Source: JALOLG01 sp963776935 (lineage in GTDB: Bacteria; Actinomycetota; Acidimicrobiia; Acidimicrobiales; Ilumatobacteraceae). Taken from it: a stretch of 64,000 nucleotides of DNA. Position 1 is the first letter of the stretch, and each line of letters starts with the position of its first letter. Shown here piece after piece: positions 44,023-51,437 of this stretch. The stretch spans positions 1-64,000 of the forward strand of contig CAVZOP010000006.1 of the NCBI GenBank assembly GCA_963776935.1, given 5' to 3'. The translations under genes and the position numbers were made by a program. The notes under the pieces are model-generated. The model saw only the letters and a list, made by a program, of their open reading frames with translations, had not been told where the DNA came from and searched no databases.

Positions 44023-46233
44023 ATGCGCTTCACCACCTCGGTCCTGCTGGCGTCGACGCTCCTCGTGGCGGCGTCCTGCAGCGGGGACCGTGACGACGAG
44101 GCGACGACGACGACCTCACCGCCGACGACGGCGGAGACCGGGGCGGGCACGACGGAGGCGACGTCGGCGCCTCCCGCCGACGCCACGACGATCGGGTTCT
44201 TGAACCCTCCCGCGGGGCTGCTCGACGAGCTGGCCCAGGCCCAGACCGCCGGCATGAGCCTGGCCGCCGACGACATCAACGGTGGTGGCGGCGCGGTCCG
44301 CGTGGTCACGGTCGACGAGGCCACCGACGACCCCGCCGCCACCGTGGACGCGGTCGTCGACGCGGACATCAGGATGCTGGTCGGACCGGTGTCGTCGAGC
44401 ACCGCCGCGTCCCTGCGCGGTGGGCTCGCCGCGGCCGACGTGGTCACGTGCTCGGCGTCGGCGACTGCCGACTCGCTGACCGTCGCCCAGGAAGGCGACG
44501 ACAGCCCCGGCCGGACGGTTCGTGCGGACCGCCTTGCCCGACACGAACACGGTGTCATTCGTCGCCGACCACCTCGCCGAGCAGCGAGCGCAGGTGCCGG
44601 CCGACCAACCGTGGTCCGTCGCGGTGGTTGCCCGCAGCGACGACTACGGGATGAGCGTCAGTGGTGGTCTGATCAGCGCGTTGGCGGCGCGTGGGATCGA
44701 CGCGACGCTGGTCGACTACAACCCCCGCACGGTCATCTTCACCAACGAGGTCGCCGAGGTGACCTCGCTCGGTGCGAGCGCCGTCGTGCTCGTGTCCTAC
44801 GAGGAGGGGGTGCCGCTGCTCCGGGCCCTCGTCAACGGAGGCATCCCCGCGACGGACGGTCGTCGGGCTCGACGGCATGGTCACGCCGCGCCTCGCCGAG
44901 CGCACGTTCCCGGACGACCTCGCCGCCATCGACGGCATCACCCTCATCGGCTCGACCGGCAACCGTGCCTTCCTGCAACGCATGGCCGAGGACCCGTCGA
45001 TCACCGAGCTCATCTACGGCGCGCAGGCCTACGACTGCGCCGTGGCCCTGGCGCTGGCCGCCGAAGCAGCCGGGTCGACGGAGGCTGCCGACGTCGCCGC
45101 CGCGCTCGTCACGGTCACGGCCGGCGGGCAGACGTGCAGCTCGTTCACGGACTGCATCGACATGCTCCGGGCGGGCGAGGACATCGACTACGACGGGCCG
45201 AGCGGACGCATCGCGTTCGACGCCAACGGCGACCCGACCTCGGGCCGGTTCACCACCGGCACCTCGCAGGCGGGTGACCTCGTCGAGCTCGGCTCCGAGG
45301 ACATCGACCTCGCCACACAGGCTCGCGACCAGACCATCGTCGCGGAAGCCGCGTTCGTGACCCAGCTCCAGCTCGCCCTGCGCCTGCTCGGCTTCTACCA
45401 AGGTCCGATCGACGGCATCCTCGACGAGGAGGTGACCGCGGCCATCGCGGCCTTCCAGACCTCCGTGGGGCTTCCCGCCACGGGCGTCTACGACGCCGCG
45501 ACCGACGAGGCGCTGCGCGCTCGAGCCGCCTCGATGGCCGGCGGGCTGGACACGACCATCGCCGGACTTCAGCAGGCCCTGGCCGACCTTGGCTTCTACG
45601 ACGGCCCGATCGACGGCACCTACTCGGCGGCCACCGTGGCCGCCGTGCAGGCGTTCCAGACCGCGCTCGGCGTGGAACCGACCGGGATGATCGACGTCGC
45701 CACCCTGCAGGCCATCTACCAGCGCGGCGTCACGACGGGCGCGGCCACCACCGCGCCCCCGCCCCCGACGACGACGGTGCCGACGACCGAGCCTCCATCG
45801 ACGGCACCGCCCACCACCGAGGCGCCGCCACCCGAGTCAGCCGGCGACCTGTGGGAGGTGCTGCAGGCCCAGCCTGAGCTCTCCGAGTTCGTGGCCGCGC
45901 TGAGGGCCGCCGGGTTCCAGGGCGACTTCTCCGACAGCGCCGTGTACACCGTCTTCGCGCCGGTGAACGCGGCCTTCGCCAGCGCGACGCTGCCCACCGA
46001 CCCGGAGGACCTCGCCGAGCTCCTCGCCGACCACGTGGTCGAGGGCACGGCTTCTCCTGGACGACCTCGACACCGGCCCGCTCACCACGATCACCGGGGC
46101 GTCGCTGGCCGTCGAGCGGGCCGGCGACGACGTCACGGTCGGCGGTGCGACCGTCGTCGAGCCCACCGACCTCGCCGCGACCAACGGCGTGATCCAGGCC
46201 GTCGACGCGCTCCTGGCGGCCACGACACCCTGA
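44023..46233 (+). CDS. Lipoprotein: periplasmic-binding, two peptidoglycan-binding and fasciclin domains (frameshifted)
   Basis: Joined across breaks near 44515, 44860 and 46050 this is about 735 residues. The signal TSVLLASTLLVAASC has a lipobox Cys and is followed by a Thr-rich linker. Next comes a type I periplasmic-binding domain like branched-chain amino-acid receptors (TIGFLNPPAGLLDELAQAQTAGMSLAADDING, VGPVSSSTAASLRG, VAVVARSDDYGMSVSGGL). Two PG_binding_1 units follow (LLGFYQGPIDGILDEEVTAAIAAFQ; LGFYDGPIDGTYSAATVAAVQAFQ), then a Pro/Thr linker and a fasciclin domain (YTVFAPVNAAFAS; GVIQAVDALLAA). It is probably anchored outside the membrane and touching the wall. GATACT 6 nt before the ATG gives a leaderless start. 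Confidence 0.77.
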
Positions 46234-46274
46234 CGGTCCCGATGGGCACTCGGCGGGTCGGGCCGAAGCTGGTG

Positions 46275-46610
46275 TCAGCCGGCGTCATCCTCGAGCTCGG
46301 CCTCGAGCTCCGCTTCGACAGCGGCGATCGCGAAGCCGAGGGCCCGCATGATGTTGCCGGCCGCCAGCACCGTCCGGGCGGTGCCGACGATGGGAGCGAT
46401 CGCGACCAGGACACCTTGGACGTCGTCGACCGTGATCCCCACATCGCTGGCGGTGCCCGCGTTCACGAGGTAGGCCGCCGGTGGCGCGCCCGCCGCGGCG
46501 AGCGCCGCGAGGCGAACCAACATCAGATCACGCGGCTCGAGGTTGCAGTTCTCGAGCGACGCCGCGGTCATGGCCGCGAACGTGTCGAGGAGCGGTGTGT
46601 CGTCAGCCAT
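46275..46610 (-). CDS. Carboxymuconolactone decarboxylase-like small protein
   Basis: The 111-residue protein reads RDLMLVRLAALAAAGAPPAAYLVNAG and VQGVLVAIAPIVGTARTVLAAGNIMRAL, the all-helical CMD/AhpD-like fold. The CxxC pair of AhpD peroxidases is absent, so peroxidase activity is doubtful. AAGGAGACCGGG precedes ATG 46610. A related gene lies at 51089. The acidic C-terminus EAELEAELEDDAG is unusual. Convergent with the preceding lipoprotein gene. Confidence 0.7.
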   Translation of the reverse strand: MADDTPLLDTFAAMTAASLENCNLEPRDLMLVRLAALAAAGAPPAAYLVNAGTASDVGITVDDVQGVLVAIAPIVGTARTVLAAGNIMRALGFAIAAVEAELEAELEDDAG

Positions 46611-46701
46611 CCCGGTCTCCTTGGCTGTCGGGCGCCGCGGGTGCGTGCGCCGTCGCGCACCCAACCTACGCCACGACCCCCGGCGTGTCGCGAGGGACCG
46701 A

Positions 46702-47085
46702 TCAGCTCACCGTGTTGGCGCGACGCAGTCGCTCGGTCAGCGACTTCATCACCTCGAGGGCGAAGAACGGCGTGTCCTGGACGAGGACCAGGAAGAGCGA
46801 GCGGTTCACGGGATACAGCTCGACATCCGTCGCGGCCACGACGTCGGCGCTGCGGGAGTGCCCGTCGATCAGGGCCATCTCCCCGAACGAGTGACCAGGC
46901 CCGACCGTGACGGACTGGCCGTCGCCATAGGTGCCTTCGCCATAGGTGCCTTCGCCATAGGTGATGGCCACCTCGCCGTCCTTGACGACGTACATGAGAT
47001 CGCCAGGATCACCCCGCTTGAAGATGACATCGCCCGCGGCGTGGGCCACGACCTCACACTTGGCGACATAGATCCTGATGTCCAC
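46702..47085 (-). CDS. Cyclic nucleotide-binding domain protein
   Basis: This is a stand-alone cyclic-nucleotide-binding domain of 127 residues. VVAHAAGDVIFKRGDPGDLMYVVKDGEVAITYG and VGPGHSFGEMALIDGHSRSADVVAATD contain the phosphate-binding FGEMAL...RSA cassette. It has no DNA-binding helix-turn-helix, so it is not a Crp regulator. The Tyr-Gly-Glu-Gly-Thr tandem repeat (GEGTYGEGTYGDG) is inserted before the cassette and comes from a 15-bp repeat. GGGAGGGACGT precedes GTG 47085. Possibly a regulatory subunit of unknown partner. Confidence 0.75.
   Translation of the reverse strand: MDIRIYVAKCEVVAHAAGDVIFKRGDPGDLMYVVKDGEVAITYGEGTYGEGTYGDGQSVTVGPGHSFGEMALIDGHSRSADVVAATDVELYPVNRSLFLVLVQDTPFFALEVMKSLTERLRRANTVS
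46925..46956. repeat. 15-bp tandem repeat inside the cNMP-binding gene
   Basis: CCATAGGTGCCTTCG is present twice head to tail, with CCATAGGTGATGG starting a third. On the coding strand it yields GEGTY units. Length is a multiple of three so the frame is kept. This is likely slippage-prone. Confidence 0.85.
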
Positions 47086-47286
47086 ACGTCCCTCCCGAAG
47101 TCGGCGCGGCCTGGAGGGTAGGACGGGGTCGCGCACCACCTGGGACAGTTCACCGAGACTTCACCGCTCGGCCAAGGCGAGTTCCGCAACGCCCGGTGCT
47201 GCCCCCGGCGCGGCGCCCGGCAGGCTCGCCTTCCGCGAGCACCAGGGTCGAGCGCTCCGTCGCCGCGGGACGGCCGAGGGCGGCGA

Positions 47287-48291
47287 TCAGTGCGAGGCGG
47301 TCCAGGCCAGCAGCTCGTCGGCTCCCCACGTGTTGACGACGCGCTCGATCGGCACGTCGCACTCCGCGGCGCGGTTGCAGCCGTGGGGCTGCCACTCGAG
47401 CTGGCCGGTGGCATGGGCGTCGGAGTCGATGGAGAACCAGCACCCGTAGGCGACGGCCATGTCGAGCAGCTCGCGAGGCGGGTCGAGGCGCTCGGGCCGG
47501 CTGTTGATCTCCACGGCGGTGCCGAACTGGGCACAGGCCGCGAACACGTAGTCGGCGTCGAAGGTGGAGGGCGGGCGCTTGCCGATGAGCCGGCCCGTGC
47601 AGTGACCGAGGATGTCGACGTGGGGGCTGGCCACGGCCAGCACCATCCGCTCGGTCATCGCCTTGCGCTCCATCCGCAGCTTGGAGTGGACGCTGGCCAC
47701 CACAACGTCGAGGCGGGTCAGCAGGTCGTCGTCCAGGTCGAGCCCACCGTCTTCGAGGATGTCGACCTCCATCCCCGTGAGGATGCGGAAGGGCGCCAGC
47801 TCGACGTTCAGCGCCTCGACCTCCACCAGCTGCGCCTCCAGCCGCTCCCGGTTCAGACCGTGGGCGATGGTGAGGCGGGGCGAGTGGTCGGTGAGGCACA
47901 GGTACTCGTGCCCCAACCCCTTGGCGGTGCGAGCCATGGCCTCGATCGACGCCCCGCCGTCGCTCCAGGTGGAGTGGCTGTGGCAGTCGCCCTTCAGCCG
48001 GGCCCGGTACGCGGCTCCCTCCGGCGTGAGCGGGACACCGGTCTCGGGCTCGAGCTTCGTGAGGTACGCGGGCGTCTCGCCGGCAAGGGCCTCGGTGATG
48101 ATCCGCGCCGAGGCGTCGCCGATGCCGTCGAGCTCGGTCAGCGTGCCGGCGGCGGCCCGGTCCTGCAGCTCGGCCGGGTCGGTGTCGCGCACGACCTGCA
48201 GCGCCCGCGAGAACGCCCGGGTGCGGTGGCCCGTGTCGTGGGAGCGGTCCAGCAGGTGCATGACGCGCTCGAGCGCTTCGACGGGGGTCAT
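47287..48291 (-). CDS. HhH-PHP domain protein (PolX C-terminus-like phosphoesterase)
   Basis: The 334-residue protein starts with helices and a helix-hairpin-helix (LTELDGIGDASARIITEALAG, residues about 45-75). A PHP metal-dependent phosphoesterase domain follows: RLKGDCHSHSTWSDGG, YLCLTDHSP, ILTGMEVDIL, SVHSKLRM, HVDILGHCTGRL, and IDSDAHATGQLEWQ, with all nine metal residues apparently retained. This is the C-terminal half of bacterial PolX without the polymerase palm. Such proteins remove 3'-phosphate or act as histidinol-phosphatase-like enzymes. TAGCCT 7 nt upstream of ATG 48291 indicates a leaderless start. Confidence 0.82.
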   Translation of the reverse strand: MTPVEALERVMHLLDRSHDTGHRTRAFSRALQVVRDTDPAELQDRAAAGTLTELDGIGDASARIITEALAGETPAYLTKLEPETGVPLTPEGAAYRARLKGDCHSHSTWSDGGASIEAMARTAKGLGHEYLCLTDHSPRLTIAHGLNRERLEAQLVEVEALNVELAPFRILTGMEVDILEDGGLDLDDDLLTRLDVVVASVHSKLRMERKAMTERMVLAVASPHVDILGHCTGRLIGKRPPSTFDADYVFAACAQFGTAVEINSRPERLDPPRELLDMAVAYGCWFSIDSDAHATGQLEWQPHGCNRAAECDVPIERVVNTWGADELLAWTASH

Positions 48292-48323
48292 CGGCGCCAG
48301 GCTAGGGCGGCGAGACTGGGCCG

Positions 48324-48794
48324 GTGATCCGCCCCGCCACGCCCAGCGACCTCCCGACCATCCTCGCCATGGTGCACGAGCTGGCCGAGTACGAGCGGGA
48401 GCCCGACGCCGTCGAGGCGACGGAGGCCGACCTCCGGGCCCTGCTCTTCGCACCCGACCCGAAGGTGTTCTGCCACGTCGCCGAGGAGGACGGCGAGGTG
48501 GTCGGCCACGCCGTCTGGTACCTGAGCTTCTCCACCTGGACCGGGAGGCACGGCATCTGGCTCGACGACCTGTACGTCCGCCCGGCGCACCGCGGCAAGG
48601 GGTTGGGCGTCGCGTTGGTGCGGGCCCTGGCCGCGATCTGCGTCGAGCACGGCTACCGCCGCCTGGAGTGGTGGGTGCTCGACTGGAACGAGCCGGCGAT
48701 CCGCGTCTACCAGGGCCTCGGCGCCCGCTCGATGGACGACTGGACCGTCAACCGGCTCGACGGCGAGGACCTCGTGCGCCTCGGGACGCCGTAG
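48324..48794 (+). CDS. GNAT family N-acetyltransferase
   Basis: The 156-residue protein has IRPATPSDLPTILAMVHELAEYERE, WLDDLYVRPAHRGKGLGVALVRALA (acetyl-CoA motif A, R-G-K-G-L-G), and LEWWVLDWNEPAIRVYQGLGARSMDDWTVNRLDG, which is the diamine/thialysine acetyltransferase-like (SAT/PaiA) signature. It likely acetylates a small amine. It starts with GTG at 48324, divergent from the PHP gene by 32 bp, so both promoters overlap (GAGACT and TAGCCT boxes on opposite strands). Confidence 0.85.
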   Translation: MIRPATPSDLPTILAMVHELAEYEREPDAVEATEADLRALLFAPDPKVFCHVAEEDGEVVGHAVWYLSFSTWTGRHGIWLDDLYVRPAHRGKGLGVALVRALAAICVEHGYRRLEWWVLDWNEPAIRVYQGLGARSMDDWTVNRLDGEDLVRLGTP

Positions 48795-48807
48795 CCTCGA
48801 CGCGGCC

Positions 48808-49884
48808 ATGGAACGCTTCGGTCTCGTCGGCCTGCCCAACGCGGGCAAGTCCTCCCTGTACAACGCCCTCACCGGTGACAACGCCCTCGTGGCGGCCCAC
48901 TCGTACTCGACGACCGAGAGCAACGTCGGGGTCGCCCAGGTACCCGACCCGCGCCTCGACGCCCTGGCGGTGATGAGCGAGTCGAAGAAGGTCGTGCATG
49001 CCACGGCCGAGTTCGTGGACATCGCCGGGCTCCAGAGCGGTTCGTCCCGTGGTGAGGGGCTGGGCAACCGGTTCCTCGCCGGCATCCGGGAGGTCGACGC
49101 CATCTGCTACGTGCTGCGCGCCTTCGCCGACGAGAACGTCCCCGGCGGCAACGACCCCCTCGACGACCTCTCGACGCTCGAGCTCGAGCTCGTCCTGGCC
49201 GACGTGGCGAGCGTCGAAGGCCAGGTGGACAAGCGCCGGAAGGCCGCCCGCGCCGACAAGAGCCTGGTGCCCGAGGTCGAGGCCCTCGAGGGCGCCCTCG
49301 ACCGGCTCCACGACGCGGTCCCGCTGTACCGGGCCGGCCTCGACGCCGAGCAGCGAGCTCTGCTGCGGCCGTACTTCCTCCTGACCACCAAGCCCGTCCT
49401 GGCCGTGGTGAACGTGGGCGAGGACGACCTCGATCGGGCGGCAGAGGTCGTCGCCCCGGTGGAGGCGGAGCTGCATGGTGTGGCGGACGTGCTCGGGAGC
49501 TGCGTCCAGCTGGAGGCCGAAGCGGCGCGCCTCGATGGCTCCGAGCGAGCCGAGCTGCTCGAAGGGCTCGGCCTCGGCGAGGGGGCGCTCCCCCGCCTCA
49601 TCCGCTCCGCGTACCACCTGCTCGGGCTGCGCACGTTCTTGACCACGGGCGACAAGGAGAGCCGGGCCTGGACCGTCCGGGCCGGCGCCCACGCGCCCGA
49701 AGCGGCCGGTCGGATCCACAGCGATCTGCAACGTGGCTTCATCCGCGCCGAGGTGATCCGCTGGGACGACCTGCTCGAGATCGGGTCGTGGCAGAAGGCC
49801 AAGCAGGCAGGCAAGCTGCGAGTCGAGGGCAAGGACTACGAGGTGCAGGACGGCGACGTGCTGGAGATCCGCTTCAACGTGTAG
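48808..49884 (+). CDS. ychF: Redox-regulated ATPase YchF
   Basis: This 358-residue Obg-family P-loop protein has GLPNAGKSS at residues 8-15, SYSTTESNVGVAQVPDPRL (switch I, with E in place of the usual P-F-T-I-E-P-N form), FVDIAGLQSGSSRGEGLGNRFLAGIREVDA and a C-terminal TGS domain GRIHSDLQRGFIRAEVI, YEVQDGDVLEIRFNV. YchF binds ATP rather than GTP because its G4 motif lacks the guanine-specific N-K-x-D; here it reads NVGE. It associates with ribosomes and influences stress translation. A TAGCCT box is 10 nt before the ATG. An intrinsic terminator follows at 49969. Confidence 0.95.
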   Translation: MERFGLVGLPNAGKSSLYNALTGDNALVAAHSYSTTESNVGVAQVPDPRLDALAVMSESKKVVHATAEFVDIAGLQSGSSRGEGLGNRFLAGIREVDAICYVLRAFADENVPGGNDPLDDLSTLELELVLADVASVEGQVDKRRKAARADKSLVPEVEALEGALDRLHDAVPLYRAGLDAEQRALLRPYFLLTTKPVLAVVNVGEDDLDRAAEVVAPVEAELHGVADVLGSCVQLEAEAARLDGSERAELLEGLGLGEGALPRLIRSAYHLLGLRTFLTTGDKESRAWTVRAGAHAPEAAGRIHSDLQRGFIRAEVIRWDDLLEIGSWQKAKQAGKLRVEGKDYEVQDGDVLEIRFNV

Positions 49885-49968
49885 TGGGCATTCTCTTACC
49901 TGGGCAGATGTCCCAGAAGCCTGTCAACCTGGTCTTTCGCGTGCGCTCCCGTCCGTGCAGTCCGTCCG

Positions 49969-49992
49969 AGTCCGCGTGGATCGCGGACTTTT
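49969..49992 (+). terminator. Intrinsic terminator after ychF
   Basis: AGTCCGCG at 49969-49976 pairs with CGCGGACT at 49982-49989 with a 5-nt loop, followed by TTTT. It lies 85 bp after the ychF stop. Confidence 0.7.
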
Positions 49993-50258
49993 CACGGACC
50001 GCTGGACTTGGGAATTCGACGGGCACTCCGCGAGGGGCGCCAGGGTTCCAGGACGTCCGGCGGCCCTGCCGACCAGTTGGGTCGCGCCTACTCGCGCGCT
50101 CAAACGACTGCCTGCTCAGTCAAGCGCCCCCGACAGCGAACGGCCCTGGCCGCCGCAGGAGCCACCACGACCTTCGGGTTATGAGACGGTTGCCGAACGA
50201 GACATCTTCCCTGGTAGACGCCTATTTTCTGCACAGTAGTACAGCGGTTTCAAGTCCC

Positions 50259-50317
50259 CGTTGTTCCCCGCTGTTTACCGTTGTTTACCGATGGCTTGGT
50301 ACATCGTTGGTACATCG
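50259..50317. repeat. Two iteron arrays: 10-bp x3 and 11-bp x2
   Basis: CGTTGTTCCC, CGCTGTTTAC and CGTTGTTTAC run head to tail from 50259 to 50288, and TTGGTACATCG occurs twice at 50296-50306 and 50307-50317. The 49885-50519 gap has no other convincing gene. Short direct repeats of this kind resemble arm-type integrase sites or replication iterons. Confidence 0.75.
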
Positions 50318-50519
50318 CCGGCGACGTGTTCAAGAGCGTGTCATGCGGTCCCGGGATCCCCAACACCCAGATACCCAGCCCGTCCAGTTCACTGGCGGCG
50401 TTCTCCATCTCCGGTCGGCCCGCCGGGCGCAGCCGATGCTCCAGAGGCCCACCCGTGCGGGTATCGCGCACAGCCTGGACGGTCGTCTCGGCCTCCCGAG
50501 CTGCGAAGCGGGGATGGAG

Positions 50520-50872
50520 TCAGGCGCCGTATCCGCCGTCGACTCGGGCCCGCGCCCGTCACGTACGACGCCTGGGGGCTGGCGAGGAAGGCGACAGCGG
50601 CGGCGATCTCCTCCGGTCGCCCGTAGCGGCCCATGGCGACGGCGGGGGAAGAACGCGCCGCTCCGGGGCCGTCGGCGGGGTTCGTGTCGGTGTCCACCAC
50701 CCCTGCCTGGATGACATTGACCGTGATGCCTCGCTGGGCCAGGTCACGCGCCGCGCCCCGGCTGTAGCCCTCCAGCGCCGCCTTGGTGCCGGCGAAGTCG
50801 GTCGAGCCGGGCGCTCCGGCCCGGGTGGCCACGCCGAGCTGATGATGATGCGCCCGCCCTCGGGGAGCACCG
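50520..50872 (-). pseudogene. SDR oxidoreductase, 3' fragment
   Basis: The minus strand reads LPEGGRIIISS, then PGSTDFAGTKAALEGYSRGAARDLAQRGITVNVIQAGVVDTDTNP and YGRPEEIAAAVAFLASPQASYVTGA, ending VDGGYGA at 50520 after a frame change near 50560. These are the last two thirds of a classical SDR (without the Rossmann start; the active-site Tyr is replaced by Phe in DFAGTKAA). The 5' third is missing: at about 50872 the sequence changes to an unrelated plus-strand fragment. It is truncated and inactive. Confidence 0.7.
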
Positions 50873-51038
50873 CCAGTCCGGACTGGTCATCGTCGCCGTC
50901 AATAAGCATGACACCGACATCACGCCCCTGCTCTCGAACGCCGAGAAGTCCACGGTCATCGAAACGACTGCCGGCAACCTCCAAGCCGACCTTGACAAGG
51001 AGCTGAGCGACGCGAAGGGCGCCCCGGCGACAGGCTGA
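50871..51038 (+). pseudogene. C-terminal fragment of an unidentified protein
   Basis: The plus strand reads SGLVIVAVNKHDTDITPLLSNAEKS and NLQADLDKELSDAKGAPATG, a well-behaved alpha/beta C-terminus with normal codon use, but with no start or upstream continuation. The matching 5' part is absent because an SDR fragment on the opposite strand lies to the left. I do not recognise the family. It ends 50 bp before the CMD-like gene. Confidence 0.5.
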
Positions 51039-51088
51039 GCGCGTCGCTGGTCGAGCCGGTGGAGGGCTGCTCGAAAGGGGGACTCGAC

Positions 51089-51431
51089 GTGGAGTACACC
51101 GACCGCCTGCGTCTACTGGCGCTCAACGACTCGCGCTGCGCGCCGGCGTACGAGGAAGACACCGGCCTCGATTCGGCGGTCCTCGATCCCAAAACGATCG
51201 CCCTCATCCGGCTAGCGGCGTTGGTCGCGGTCGGCGGCGCGGTCGCGTCCTACGGCGCCGCAGGCCAACGCGGCAGTCGATGCGGGGGCCACGGCCGCCG
51301 AGATCGTCGACGTACTCGTCGGTGTCATCCCCGTTGTCGGCCTGCCTCGCGTTGTCGCCGCCGCCCCTGCCTTGGCGCTCGCAGTGGGGTATGACACCGG
51401 AGAGGCCTTGGAACAACCCTCTGGGCCTTGA
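51089..51431 (+). CDS. Carboxymuconolactone decarboxylase-like small protein (one frameshift)
   Basis: The joined protein of about 114 residues reads DSRCAPAYEEDTGLDSAVLDPKTIALIRLAALVAVGGAVASYGA, then after a break near 51262 QANAAVDAGATAAEIVDVLVGVIPVVGLPRVVAAAPALALAVGYD. This is the same all-helical CMD-like fold as the gene at 46275, with no CxxC pair. The break fits one missing C in GCCCCG. AAAGGGGGAC lies before GTG 51089. It is convergent with the LuxR gene, six bases apart. Confidence 0.72.
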
Positions 51432-51437
51432 GTCGGG

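Noticed and set aside
50259..50317. A plasmid or chromosome replication origin
   Set aside because: Iteron-like repeats alone are not enough: no initiator gene, DnaA-box cluster or AT-rich melting region is visible here.
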